In this document: one piece after another, positions 12,402 through 25,700 of the stretch | Layout: the number at the start of each line of letters is the position of its first letter | Numbering within the stretch: position 1 is the first letter of the stretch | Assembly (NCBI GenBank): GCA_019914945.1 | Contig: CM034099.1 | Coordinates: 5,084,001 to 5,148,000, forward strand | DNA length: 64,000 nucleotides | Origin: Typha latifolia | Lineage: Eukaryota > Streptophyta > Magnoliopsida > Poales > Typhaceae | Direction: 5' to 3' | Translations under genes and position numbers: made by a program | The notes under the pieces: model-generated | What the model saw: the letters and a program-made list of their open reading frames with translations, nothing else | Databases searched by the model: none | Told to the model about the DNA's origin: nothing

Positions 12402-13786
12402 AGGCAAAGCTGCATGAGCACTAGAATTATCAATGGAGCATAGAAAAATTTGGAAGTTGTCTACTGACCTGACCGATCAAGGTCTTCCAATTTATTCTTC
12501 AGTTAATTGAAAGACGTTCTGTTCCAGTGCACTCACATTTTTTCACACCAGGAATTAATTACTGTCTACTTTTTATAAACTGATTGATGTAGTTTGTCTT
12601 TAAAACCAAGTTTTGGAAAATCTAAGTACCATTTGACTTCTGGATAAGAATATGTTTATTCTAGTATAAGCCTCTTATACCGTATATTAAGTAAATAACA
12701 ACTTACTTATAACTATAATAATACAGTAATACATATTTTTTTTCTCATCTCTTTTTCATATAATATTTTTATTTTGAGTAATTATTATTGTATTTTTGTA
12801 AATATATTATTTTAATCAACTGTCATTTTTAATCTCTCTCTTTCCTCTTCCTTTTCTTTCTCCTCTTTATCCATTTATTATATGTATAGCATTAAAACTA
12901 TTGTTTATAACTCTATATGTCACATTCCAAGCCTTTTAGCCTGTTTACGAGTAGGAATAGAATGATAAAATTTAGAAGAAAAATAAGTTCACTGCATGAT
13001 GTATTTCGGTAGCTTGTTATGTGGACCCCTCTACATCTCTTTTCTCTCCAGAGTTGTGCACACCCTCACCTTCTCGTAGAGAACCTCGAGCCGCGCACCC
13101 CCATCCCACTTGTTAATATTTCAGTTTGGAGCTCGGTGCAGGATCTCGTCGCCTCTTAACCGTCACCAGACCGACGACCTTTGTGGTCGGGAAGCTTGTC
13201 GGAGTGTTGGGCTTCGGCTTGGTCCCGTTCCTTGGAGTGCGGCAAACCGCCCCTATGCAATCGATGTATGCAAATGCCTTGGCTTCACAAGTTAGCTAGT
13301 TTGGCCTACTGTGACAACGTTGGAGTTCCCCAACTGTTGGTTGGAACTGTAACATCTTACTCTAATTAAAAAAGAAGAAAAAGAAAAATCTTAGTAGGGG
13401 CTTCTGATGCTTGAATCAGATTGAAATTAGAATGAATCGAATAAATGAGTTGATTTCATAAATAGGTGATGCATGTTGCAATGTAACATACTAAACATGT
13501 CATTAGTCTCATTAGAGGGTAACACGAAATCATCGTTCCAATATGAAGTTGAGTTGAATTAAGTATTAACCAGGTCGAATTTTATCTGGTTGCCACGTGG
13601 AAATCGAGTCCACGTCATCAATTCGGGCTCGCGCTATTGCCGTTGCCAATCTCCTATTCCTCTGGGCCCACGCCATGACATTCTAAAATGGCTCAAAAAT
13701 CTTTTCGCCGTCCTCTCCTCTCGTCGTTCTCCGTCTTTCACCAACGTACGTGAACAAGAGGTGAGCATTTGGTGGATCAGGTGATA
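12402..13786. other. Intergenic region, canopy to MLO
   Basis: It holds the canopy 3' flank, AT-rich DNA (12600-12900), a GC-richer unrecognised block at about 13020-13340 and the presumed MLO promoter and 5' UTR (about 13560-13786). No exon was seen. Confidence 0.55.
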
Positions 13787-16700
13787 ATGGAAGGGGGAGA
13801 AGAAGGTGGTGGTCGAGGTGCTGGTAATACGAGAGAGCTCGACCAGACGCCGACGTGGGCGGTCGCCTCCGTTTGCGCCGTCATCATTCTCATCTCCATA
13901 TTGCTCGAGAAAGGCCTTCATCGCATCGGAAAGGTAACACTTTGAATCCATCTCATCTATCGTTTCCTCTCTGGGTCCGTTTGTTATTGGGTTTCCTGAT
14001 TTTGGTTTCGACTTTCGAGAATGAAATGATTCATTGGGACCATCTAAGTTTGTTATGCTTTCTCGTAATCTCCTTTTGTTGTCTGAGAAAATATTCCTTT
14101 TTCCCTCCTAATTTTGGGTTTGGAAATAGGAAATTTATATCTAGCATCACGCGTAATGTGTTTATGGCATACATTTTATTTTTATATTGTAGCTTTTCAT
14201 TTTCTGCTTAGAGTTGTATATTTTATTTACTTAAACTATTCTAATAGCAACTAATGAAATGGCATGGATTAAAAGGTGAAACATAAAATCTAATAAAAAC
14301 GCTTTCTTTGTGTATTCATGTAATGTGCTCGGCCACTCCAAATTTAAGAGCATTGATGTAATTCCCTTGCAAGGGTTTGAGGGGATATACATGCAAATAT
14401 CAAATTTAGAGAAGATGTACAAGCAAAAGTATTTTAGTAAGACAATATAGGGTTTAAAGTAGACAGGTTGTAAAACATAATTCACTCAAAATAGTGTTGT
14501 TGAATATAACTTTTTTCTTATTATTATAGATGTTTATTGGTAATTTATGTTTTGTTGCTTTTGATCTTTATGTTGGTGGTCTTCTAGACTTCTAGTGCTT
14601 TTCTTCTATATTAGATTATTAGCTGTTGAAGTTGAATGAAAAAGGAAACTGATAGTAAGACCACTGTCTCCTTCCTGTTTCTAGTCGGTTGATTTACTTG
14701 AATTCTCTCCCTCTGCCATCCTACTTTGGTTTTCTTAAATTTGGGTTGTCCTCAATCATAATTTTCCTTTTGCATTACATGTACTAAAGTACTAGTCATG
14801 CATACTAACTACGTCCTGTCCTTTTGGAAGTTCTTCTGCTACTTGGCATGCCACATCTTCGCATTTTGCATCTCTAATTAGTGTAGTTGCAAAATCATTT
14901 TGCTGATAAGATGGAACTTGCTGCAGATATTCACCCAGAAACGCAAGAGGGCTATGTTTGAAGCTCTTGAAAAGGTTAAAGCTGGTAAGAACCAAGAATG
15001 CAGGTGTTGCGATGAACTTGAACTTTCCATGTTATGAAATTATAATGCTTTCTCTTTGCTTCCTTTAAAGCCCTATTCCGTTTATGCATAGGTCTTTCTT
15101 ATAAGAGTTGTATATCTATTTGGTCTTGCCATTTTAGGAGTTATATTAAGCGCTGTGTATTTATCTTTATCTATTCTTTTGGTGCTTTGTCCAGAGTTGA
15201 TGGTTCTTGGTTTTATTTCGTTGTTACTGACATTTGGTCAGAACTACATCTCGAAAATCTGCATACCCGTGGAAGCTGCAGATACTATGTTGCCCTGCCG
15301 CCTTAAGCGTGAGACAGCAGAAGCAGACAGTGATAAAAATCACCACAGGAGGCTTTTGTGGAATATGGTGATGGAATTAAGTTCGCATCATAGAGCTTTA
15401 ACTGAGGCTTCATCCTCTAGATGTCCTGAAGTAAGTGATTCGTAAAATGTTGTCTATATTTGAACTTTTGCTTTTCATAATTTTTGGGAAACTAAGAAAA
15501 CTAGTTTCTTGTCTTCTATGATTGGTGAGAAAATGTCATAGACAAAGACACTACACTGTTTGAATTATAACAGTTTGATCTTTGAAAATAAGATGGTGGA
15601 TGCAATATAGAAAAATGTCATTGCATGCTATAGTCAAGGTTGTGGAGGCCATCATGCATGCACGGTTCTGTGGAATTGATTAATTTGGATGCATCTCCGA
15701 AGTAAATATTCTATCATAGAGCTCAATGTTCTTGTCTTTGCAGCCTGACATTTGAAAAGAAAAACTGCACTTTAATATGTCACCATTTTGTCATTGAATC
15801 ATCATTACCTGAGATGGCTGTAAACATGATGCCCAGTCATTTTGATATACTAACATAATTGCATGTTCTCCCACCATTTGTTGTTGATAGGGACAACTTG
15901 CAGTAAAATTTCAAGCAACAAAGATTACCAGACTTCTGAAGTTCGTTGATGCGAAAACATTTTAGTGTTCTGTTTTCTAGTTATATTGGACTTATCACTC
16001 ATCTCTTAGCTAGTGCTTCGTGAAGAATCTTATAAGTTATAACACAATGTGCCTTTAGATATTATAAATATTCTTCTCACCTGGTTGTTTTCTACTGTAA
16101 CAGGGAAAAGTATCACTCATTTCTCTAAATGGACTGCATCAGTTGCACATCTTCATATTTTTTTTGGCAGTCTTTCATGTAATATATAGTGCTGTTACGA
16201 TGGCATTGGGAAGAGCAAAGGTGGGCATGGATTTGGAATAATGTGAATCTCATTTTCTTGTCCTTGGAGGACATGATATAAGCCTCTATATTTTCTTTCC
16301 TTTTCTCCATCAATTATTAATGCAGTATAACTTTATATTAAACACAACGTTCCCTGTAGATCCGCGGATGGAAGGAATGGGAAAGGGAGACATCATCTCT
16401 AGATTATGAATTCTCCACTGGTATTGATCTTGACAAATCAATTATTGCTAACTTTGCTTTCTTGAGTTGTACCTTTTCAAGTAGAATTCATCACCACAAG
16501 GTGGAAACCAGAGTCTATTACCTTGGTTTATTGTTTAATAGCTAAATTATGGCTTTATTGGCTTAGCCATTTGGCATACAGTTTAACAAAGGCTCTGACT
16601 TAAGAGGGTATGGCTTAATTCTCTGAGAACTTTTGTTTCTTGCTACTTATTACTAGGATTTTCACTTGCTGTCAATGAGACTGACTCCTCTACTTTCGCT

Positions 16701-19700
16701 AGCTAACAGTTTCCCTGCTCTTTGTTGTGGATACTGTATACTATACGTAAAAATCCAATGAGCATTAAGCTATTATTGTCTATGGCAGTGAATCTTTCAA
16801 GTATTAGATAGACTGTATCTTTCTCATTGCTCATACGATCCTTTATCCTCAATTGTCATTTTAGAGCTTATGACTACCGCCAAAAAGCACTTCGCAAACT
16901 ATAGTCCAAGTTACCATGTTAGCTGAGTGGTTAGGATTAAAAATTCACTTACTCACCATGTTATAGGGCTAAGAATTTGCCCATTCACCATGTTGCTTGT
17001 GTGTAGTTAGTTCTACCTTTGTCTTTTTATGTTTTTGTTTTCTAGCTTGGAGCTTCTAGCATCCTCAGTATTACTTCACCATCTTTTGGCTCACCAGTTT
17101 TTTGTTGTGTTTACCTTGCAGATCCTTCAAGATTCAGATTTACTCACGAGACATCGTTTGTTAGACAACATACAGGATTTTGGAATAGGATCCCACTCTC
17201 GTTTTATGCCGTAAGATAGTTGCTAACTCAGATGCTTTAGAATAGAAGAACATATGCATTGCTTTTAGTTACTACTGTCTAAGCTACTTAAATCATCAAT
17301 ATGACCACCTTTACTCATGAGACATTGTTTGTTAGACAACACATGATTCTAGAATAGGATCTTATTGAGTTTAAAAGTCCATCTTCACTTTATTCATTGA
17401 CCTAATGACTGGCTTATATAGCCTACAAGCATATGAGGGCTTATTTTCAGATAGACCCCTATAAAACCAATAATCTCAACTCTCCCTCTCAAGATGGGCG
17501 ACAAATATCCACTAAGCCCATCTTGTCACATTCTCTCGTTAGGTCCAATGAATTGAGCCCTTTCATCAGACAGTCTGCAGCTTGATCTTTAGTTGAGACA
17601 TGGTCTAGTACTAGGAGTCCATTGTTCAACTTCTCTTTGATGAAGAACCGATCAATTTCAATATGCTTGGTTCTGTTATGCTGCACTGGGTTGTTGGCGA
17701 TGCTTATGGCTGACTTGTTGTCACACCACAACTTCATTCTTGCCCTTTGATCCAACCTCAATTCCAATAATATACCTTTTAGCCACATCAACTCTACGAC
17801 TCCTAAAGCCATGGCTCTGTACTATGCTTCTGCTATTGATCTTGCCACCACGGACTGCTTCTTGCTCTTCCAAGAGACCAAGTTGCCTCCTACAAAAATG
17901 CAATACCTTGAGGTGGATCTCTTATCATCGGCACAGCTAACCCAATCAAAGTCACAGTAGCCTTCAATGCTCACATGACTATTCTTCTTGAAAATCAGTC
18001 CCTTTTCAGGAGCACTCTTTAGATACCTCAGGATTTGATACACTGCGTCCATATGACCTTTCCATGGGTTATGCATGTAGCGACTCACTACACTTACCGC
18101 AAATGAGATATCAGGACGAGTGTGACTCAAATAGATCAACCTGCCTACTAGTCTTTGATATCTCTCGCGATCAATTGGTTCTCCGGCCTCTGCACTAAGT
18201 TTGAATTTTTGGTCGATCAGTGTAACTGCAAGTTTACACCCCAACATTTCTGTTTCAGTAAGAAGATCAAGTGTGTACTTCCTTTGGGAGAGAACAATCC
18301 CCTCCGCTCCTCGAGCTATCTCGATCCCAAGGAAGTATTGAAGCATACCAAGATCCTTTACCTCGAACTCTTTGCCTAGTCTCACCTTGAGTTGGGCAAT
18401 CTCCCTCTCATCGTCCCTTGTGACGATCATATCATCCACATAGACTGCAAGTATAGTAATGTGACCCCTGTTTCTTTGAAAGAATATGGTGTGATCGGCA
18501 TTGATCTGTTGGTACCCCATACCTATCATAGCTCTCTTGAATCTGTCAAACCAAAGCTCGTGAAGACTGCTTTAGCCCATAGAGGGACTTTTTCAACCTG
18601 CAGACCTTGCCCACCGTTCTGTTTGTGCCACATTCTGGTGGTATATCCATATACACCTCTTCCATTAGGTCCCCATGAAGAAACACATTCTTTATATCCA
18701 GTTGGTGTAGTTGCCACCTACCATTCACTGCTAATGAGATCAATGTCCGAACGGTGCTCATCTTTGCTGCAGGTACAAAGGTCTCATCATAGTTGATGCC
18801 ATAGGTCTGACTGTACCCTTTTGCCACCAAGCGTGCCTTGTAGCACTCAACCTGCCCATCTGAATTTTGCTTCACAGTGAATACCCACTTGCATCCAACT
18901 GTCTTTTTTCTAGATGGTAGTGACACCAACTCCCATGTGCAGTTTTTGTTAAGAGCCCTTAGTTCCTCATGCATGACTGTCTTCCACTTTGGGTCTCCTT
19001 TTGCTACGTGCCAACACTTGAGAATAGAGACAATGTCCAATGATGTAATAAATGCTCCGTATGTGGATGAGAGGTTAGAATAATGTCCAAAATGATCAGG
19101 AGGGTTTCCCGCATTGCTGCGAGAGGTCCTCCTTAATTTCACGGGAAGAGAAGAGAGAGGAATCATATCACCTAAGTCTGTGATGGATAGTGCAGGTGTC
19201 TCAGGAGTTGGAGGAGACCGGGACGAAGGACTTGGCACGAGCAGTACTGTAGGCATAGGCTCATTCACTTTTCTCCTTCTCTCGTACACTCTCAACTCCC
19301 CCTGGGCCTGATTCTCTCCTCCTTCTCCTGCCATCTCTACTTCCAACTCATCCTCACCCACTTCTTTTCTCACAATAGGACCTGATATCATCTCTAATTG
19401 AATCGGCCTTTCTCCTTCATTTCTCTCCCCCTCTCGCCCAATTTCTCCATTATGTGGCGAGTCACCAAAGGGTGAGGCTACTCTCGAGGGATAGTACACC
19501 TCAAACTTACGAAAAGTCACATCTATACTCACAAATAATCGCCTCTCCTGGGCTCTAACACGCATACCCTTTTTGAGTGGCAAAGTAGCCTACAACACTT
19601 GACTGCCTTAGGATCCAACTTTCCTACTGTTGGTTTGTTATCTCTCACAAAGCATACACAACCAAACACTTCCAAGGGGAGAACTCCATTATCACCCTTC

Positions 19701-22700
19701 AACATTTCACATGGGGAATTCCAATCTAATATCCTCGAGGGCATCCTGTTGATCAACTAAGTAGCTGTTAAGACTGCTAGCCCCCACAGGTAGTTTGGGA
19801 CATTCATTGAGATCATCAGGCACGGAGCTACCTTTAATAGGTGTCTATTCTTCCGTTCTGCTACCCTATTCTGTGCTGGTGTATATGGGCAAGTAGTCGG
19901 ATGTTGTATCCCTTGTGTAGATAAGTACTCCTCAAATGCCCTGTTGGTATACTCTATTCCATTGTTGGATCTCAGTACCTTAACCACTGCACTATGTTAG
20001 ATTTGTACTGCCTTATGAAAGTCTTTGAAACATGCAAGTATATTGTTCTTGTTCTTCATCAAATATAGCCAAGAAACTCGAGAAAAGCAATCAATGAAGG
20101 TCACAAAATATCTATAACCATTGATTGTATTTGTCAGACAAGGCCCCCATACATCAGAGTGAATAAGATTAAACACCTCAGAACTCCTATTCCCAGAGCT
20201 ATGATAAGAGCTTATGGTATGTTTTCCTAACTCACACGCATCACAAACTACCTTTTCTTTATTTGCCCTTTTATACAATGAAGGGTACAACAGACTCAAA
20301 ACAGAAAATGAAATATGACCCATACGCCGATGATGCTGAAGAAACATCTCCCATAGTCATCCCAGAACCTCCTACTCTAGCCCCCTCTACCACAAATGTC
20401 AATGTTGAATCCAAACCTCCTCTGTCCATGTACCACAATCCTCTATGCCACGTGCCAGTCCCAAGTCTCCGGCCCGTCTCCTTCTCCGTGAAGTTCACCT
20501 TAGGAATATCAATGGAAATAACATAATTTAGTTGGAGGATAATAGCACTGATAGACAAAAGATTTACTAGAAATGAGGGAGCATGCAATACATTGGACAA
20601 TGTTACTAAATTGGTACATTTAATAATACCCTTACCAACCACTGGCTGGGTTGTACCATCTAGGGTCTAAATGCTCTCTAGAGAGGTCAAGTGAGTGTAA
20701 GAGGTGAACTCACTAGAGGCCCCTGTCACATGTTTAGATGCACCAAAATCTATGATCCAATCTAGTAATCTCGTGGGAGGTATAGAGGCAAGAGTATGTG
20801 CAATACCTGTGGCAGAATGAGCAAAGGTAGCAAGGTTAACCCTAGGGTCAGATGTAGATGTCTCCTCTCTTTCTCCATCTCTTGCCATTCTTTGCTTCCT
20901 CTTGTGCATCTTGAGCAACTCACGCTACTCCTCAGTGAAGCCTGTCTCCTCCTCAACATGTAGGTCTACCATCAGATGTGCTTGGTAGCCCCCATCTTTG
21001 CCTCCTCTACGACCACGACCACGACCTCCAGGCAGCCCTCTCCAACCTCTCTCTCTCCCTTGGTGGCTTCAGACATGCCTTGCTCAGGTGTCCCACTTCT
21101 CCGCAGTTGTAGCATTTACGGGTCTCCACCTGTGCACCTGTCATGCCTGAGCTCACGATAGCTAATGGTGATCGAGCACCTGGAAGTTCACCTGGCTCAG
21201 AGTGCAACCTCATGCGACTCTCCTCCTGTATCATCGCAGAGATGGCCTCATCTAGTGAAGGGATCTTTGTCTGGGCTAGAAGGACTTATCTCCTTTGATC
21301 AAAGGTCGGATTCAGATGAGCCAAGAACTGCATAGTCCTCATTTTTGCATTGAACTCCCTGCTCTTGCATTCCGGATCACTACAGCTCGACACAAGTGAG
21401 AAATGATCAAGATCTTGCCACTGCTGCTCCAGTTCCATTGAGTACTCCTGAATAGATCTATCACCCTGCACCACCGCCTCTATGTCTCGCTGGATCTAGA
21501 ACACCCTTATGTGGTTTTCAACCCCAGCATAGATCCTCTTCAGCTTCGCCTAGATAACCACTATTTGTCGAATGCCATCCACTAATGAAGCAATCTTTGG
21601 AACCATTGAGTTCAACAACCAAGTATAAAGCAAGGCATGTGTGGTCCTCCACTCATCTGCCTCAGCACTGTCACTTGCTGGCTCAATCTTGACTCCTGTC
21701 AAGTATTCATCTAGTCTCTTCCCTACTAGGGCAGCCTTGATCCAACATGACTAACTCAAGTATGTAGTTGGTCCATCAAGTTTCAGATCGACTGGAGAAA
21801 GATTTAGCCTCATAGGATGAGGATGTGTCAGTATCGACCCCTCGCCTTGCCGACCTAACACCAGAAGCAAGGTCTTGAGTTCAGTCTCACTCAACTTCTT
21901 CATAATATCTTCCATCGATCAATCTCAAGGATCCAAATCTAGATCACACAGATCATGCACAATACCAACTTCTTGTAATGACTGGGTACAAGAATAGTTC
22001 TCCAAATCAAGACCATTTCCGGAGTCCAGCTTCATCCCATTCTTTCCATCGTCCTCCTCCGTTGCTACTTTATCCTTCTTCTTAGACGTCAGAGAGAAAG
22101 CTCATTCAAACATACAAGGACAAACTAGTGCTTTCATGGTCGCAATTTGATTTTTATAGGGTGAGAAAGCTATTTCCTCTTCTTAATTTTTTTATAGGGT
22201 AAGAAAGCTTCATCCTTTTTTTTTTTGCTTTGCTACCTTCTTCTCAGCCTCCATCTCTTTACTCTTCTCGGCCTTTGCGTGCTTCGTCCTTCTTCCGCTT
22301 CTCCTTGGTGGCATCGGCGTCCGCCTTGGCCTTGGCTGCAGAGACCAAAGAAAAGTGATCTTGCTCACCGGAAGAAGATCAGCGGTCGTCGGGCTGGAAC
22401 CCCCGACGACGATGCCGAAAGGATCCGTAGCCGTCGGGAAGCGTGTATGACCGACAGGAGCGGAGACGGCCCGTCGTCGCCAGGAAACCTCTCTCCTATG
22501 CACCGGAGATTGACGTCGATGGGGTTTGGAGTCCGACAGATGTTTTTGCTCGTGGCTGACCCACCCGGTGCTTTGATACCATATTGAGTTTAAAAGTCCA
22601 TCTTCACTTTATTCATTGACCTAATGACCGGCTTATATAGCCTACAAGCATATGAGGGCATATTTTCAGATAGGCCCCTATAAAATCAATAATCTCAACA

Positions 22701-25700
22701 GATCTGTAGATTATTTAGGTCAAATTCTCTTCTTCTATATTGCTTAATTGGTTTATATAGTGGTACACATCTTTCAAATAGCCCCTTGGCGTATTACATA
22801 ATTGCATTAATCTTACTCTCAACACTCTCCCTCAAGATAGGCGAAAGATATTAACCAAGCCCATCTCGTCACATAATCTAGAAAGGCCTAATAAGTAAGA
22901 CCCTTGGTGAGGCAATCCGCCACTTGATATTCAGTCAGAACATGACTTAGCTTCAGTAGTCCTCTATCCAGCTTCTCCTTGCTAAAAAATCTATCAATCT
23001 CAATGTGCTTGGTTCTACCATGCTGCATTGGGTTGTTGGCAATGCTAATGGCTGACTTGTTATCACACAAGAGCCTCATGTGAGTACCTCGGTCTATCTT
23101 CAACTCCACCAGGAGAGCCTTTAACCAAAACAATTTAGAGGCTCCCAACACCATTGCTCTATACTTGGCTTTGGCTGTAGGCCGTGCTACTACTAATTGC
23201 CCGAGGTGGACCTTCTATCATCGGTGCAGCATGCCTAATCAGAATCACTATAAGCTTCAATGCCTAAGTGACCATTGTTTCTGAACAACTTTTTTTTCTG
23301 GAAAACCCTTCAAATATCTTAGGATGTGGTAAATTGCATCCATGTGGCTCGAATTAGTACTTATCTTAGGGGCTTACAGGACTTAATTGAATTTATCTTA
23401 GTGACTTATGTGACTTCATTGAACTTGCCTTAGTATTTACATGACTCGATCCATCGAGCCTAATGTTCTCATGATGCAATCTGATCTAATCCGATTTGCA
23501 TCAAACTCTCAACAATTGCATTAATCTAACTCTCAACAGGATCCCACTCTCGTTTTATGCCCTAAGACAGTTGCCAACTCAGATGCTTCAGAATAAAAGA
23601 ATATATGCACTGCTTTTAGATACTACTGTCTAAGCTACCTAAATCATCAGTATGGCCACCTTTACTAATGTTGATTAAATCCACTATAATCACACCATAT
23701 GGTTCACACTTCGAAAGTCACTTCAATGTAAATATACTCTCTTCTTGTAAACTTTGCGTCTTTTAACTAATCAATAGAGATACTTTTATTGTACTTGAAT
23801 TAATGTCTGAAAAGTGTTGTCCATCGGATTCATATGCACTTCTTTTGCACTGAAATGTATTTTCTTTTCAGATGGGATGTGATGAAGTTATAACTGTTGT
23901 GTTTTACACTTTTATTTGAAGTCAATGCTTACACCAATCATGCTTATTTTGTTGTTCAGATTCTATTTTACTTCTTTTGGAAGCCTTAAGATTATGGATT
24001 TGATGAATTTTAATTTCATCTCTTGCAGGTTAGTTTCTTCAGGCAATTTTTCAGATCTGTTCGTAAGGCTGATTACTTGGCTCTGCGTCACGGTTTCATC
24101 ACTGTGAGTATTGTCAACTTAGAAACAAAACTTTGAAATGGCGAGTGAGGTAAATTATGTTGATTGTCTTGTTCTTGTAGGTCCATTTAGCTCCTGGTAG
24201 TAAATTTGATTTTCAAAAATACATAAAAAGGTCACTTGAGGATGACTTCAAGATCATTGTGGGAATCAGGTAGATGAAATTCTCTTCATTTCTTGTTAAC
24301 TTAGATGTTATTATTAACTAACAAAAAATTTAGCCTTGAAGATACGAAGAGGCTATTCTATTTATTCCTTTATCTTCCATTCTGTGGCCTTCAGCTACAA
24401 TAATAAGTAAAGTGGTTGATGTATCATACAACTTTAGATGCAAATTCTATGTGCAGCTAAATTCTATGATGCAAAATTTATTCTAATTGAGTATTGTGTT
24501 TTTAAATTGACAAGAAATACAAATAGATCATTTCTCTAGACTGGTTCCATGTTTTAATTTTACTCTTACTGTGGGACTTGGATTATGTTACTTCTTCTTA
24601 ATGCATTAAGTTCCAAGAGAATTATTCTTTTCTATGTTTGAAGCTAAGCATTTGTCCGGTAGGTGTAATGATACAGAAAAATACAGTACCTTCTCTTCTG
24701 TTTCCTGTTGAGCTATGCTTATACAATATTAAGACACTTCTTGTTTATTTGACTGTTCTCTTACTTTCAACAGAATAAATCTTCTGATAACATGTCATTT
24801 TGCTCAATCAAAGTTCTGTTTACAGTTTCCTTTTCCTATTATACCCTGATCTTTATTTGATATTGATTTGTCACTCAACATTTGCTTGTTCTGTTTTGCT
24901 TGGCAGTCCTATTTTATGGGCTTCTGCTGTAATTTTTTTGCTTCTCAATGTTAAGGGTGAGACCTACTTAGACAACAATTCTCAAAATGAAATAGGACCA
25001 GAAGCTCTACTGTTTCTCATTAACAACTATTGTCCTTTCAGGATGGCAGACATTGTTCTGGATATCAGTTATGCCCCTGATTGTAAGGATCCCTCAGTAG
25101 TTAGGCGCTTATCGCTTTTTTCTTTTTCTTTTTCCCCTCAATCTGTTTCTTATTCTCTGGTTGTCTATGCAGATAATCTTGGCAGTTGGGACAAAGCTGC
25201 AGGCTATCATCTCGACGATGGCCCTTGAAATCAAGGAAAGACATGCAGTTATTCAAGGAATTCCTCTTGTCCAACTCAGTGACAATCACTTCTGGTTCGA
25301 ACGTCCTCAGTTTGTTCTGTTTCTGATTCATTTCACATTATTTCAGGTATTTTTTTTCCTCTTTATTACGGACTAAGTGGAAAGATAAGCTGCTCATCTT
25401 GCTGTCTCAGTTCATCTTAACTCTATCTCTTGTTTGCCAGAAGACTTTCAGTATACTACTAATAAATACAATGGTCTTTACAATGTCTAGGTAAGTTAGA
25501 GACATGCACATTTGTTGGTTCTTTGTTGGAACTTTATTTAAATGTGTAGATTTAAAAAAAGGGACTTGTTTTGTAGGAATTATATCTTCTGCTTATGATT
25601 TATGAATCATTAGGACTAGCTGCAATTTTTATTTCTAGATGTACAAAATAAAGGATATTGCCTTATTTCCCTCGAAATAAAGGATCCCACGGCCCCTACT

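Larger units (their letters stand above)
17363..22700 (-). mobile_element. Full-length Ty1/copia retrotransposon with 119 bp LTRs
   Basis: Two direct LTRs (17363-17481 and 22582-22700) differ at 5 of 119 positions. The target duplication GATCT lies at 17358-17362 and 22701-22705. On the minus strand the 5' LTR starts TGTTGAGATT and ends CTCAATA. It is followed directly by the primer-binding site TGGTATCAAAGC, which matches initiator-Met tRNA-type sites except at one base. A purine tract, TTGAGAGGGAGA, precedes the 3' LTR. The coding order gag, protease, integrase, reverse transcriptase, RNase H is that of copia. Frames are broken, so the copy is not autonomous. It sits antisense in MLO intron 6. 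Confidence 0.95.
22706..23538 (-). mobile_element. Older, truncated copia element (host of the younger one)
   Basis: Its left LTR consists of T17362 plus 22706-22824 (120 bp, ending CTCAACA). It is followed by the minus-strand purine tract CTTGAGGGAGAG and an RNase H remnant (22888-23154, [15 protein letters not shown]). The right LTR survives only as about 24 bp, ATTGCATTAATCTAACTCTCAACA (23515-23538). The target duplication GGATC lies at 17357-17361 and 23539-23543. The interior was replaced from about 23350 by a piece of another LTR family. The younger copia landed one base inside this element's terminus. Confidence 0.85.

Noticed and set aside
13020..13340. GC-rich block before MLO as a 5S rRNA or SINE
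   Set aside because: It does not match the 5S sequence I know, and no A/B box pair or tail could be fixed.
16915..16960. tRNA-like D-arm (GCTGAGTGGTTAGG)
   Set aside because: No matching acceptor stem, anticodon loop or TTCGA arm follows within a tRNA length.
22210..22587. Overlapping 97-120 codon frames on both strands near the copia 5' LTR
   Set aside because: They fall in the untranslated leader between LTR, primer-binding site and gag, show no domain and are interpreted as chance frames in GC-rich DNA.
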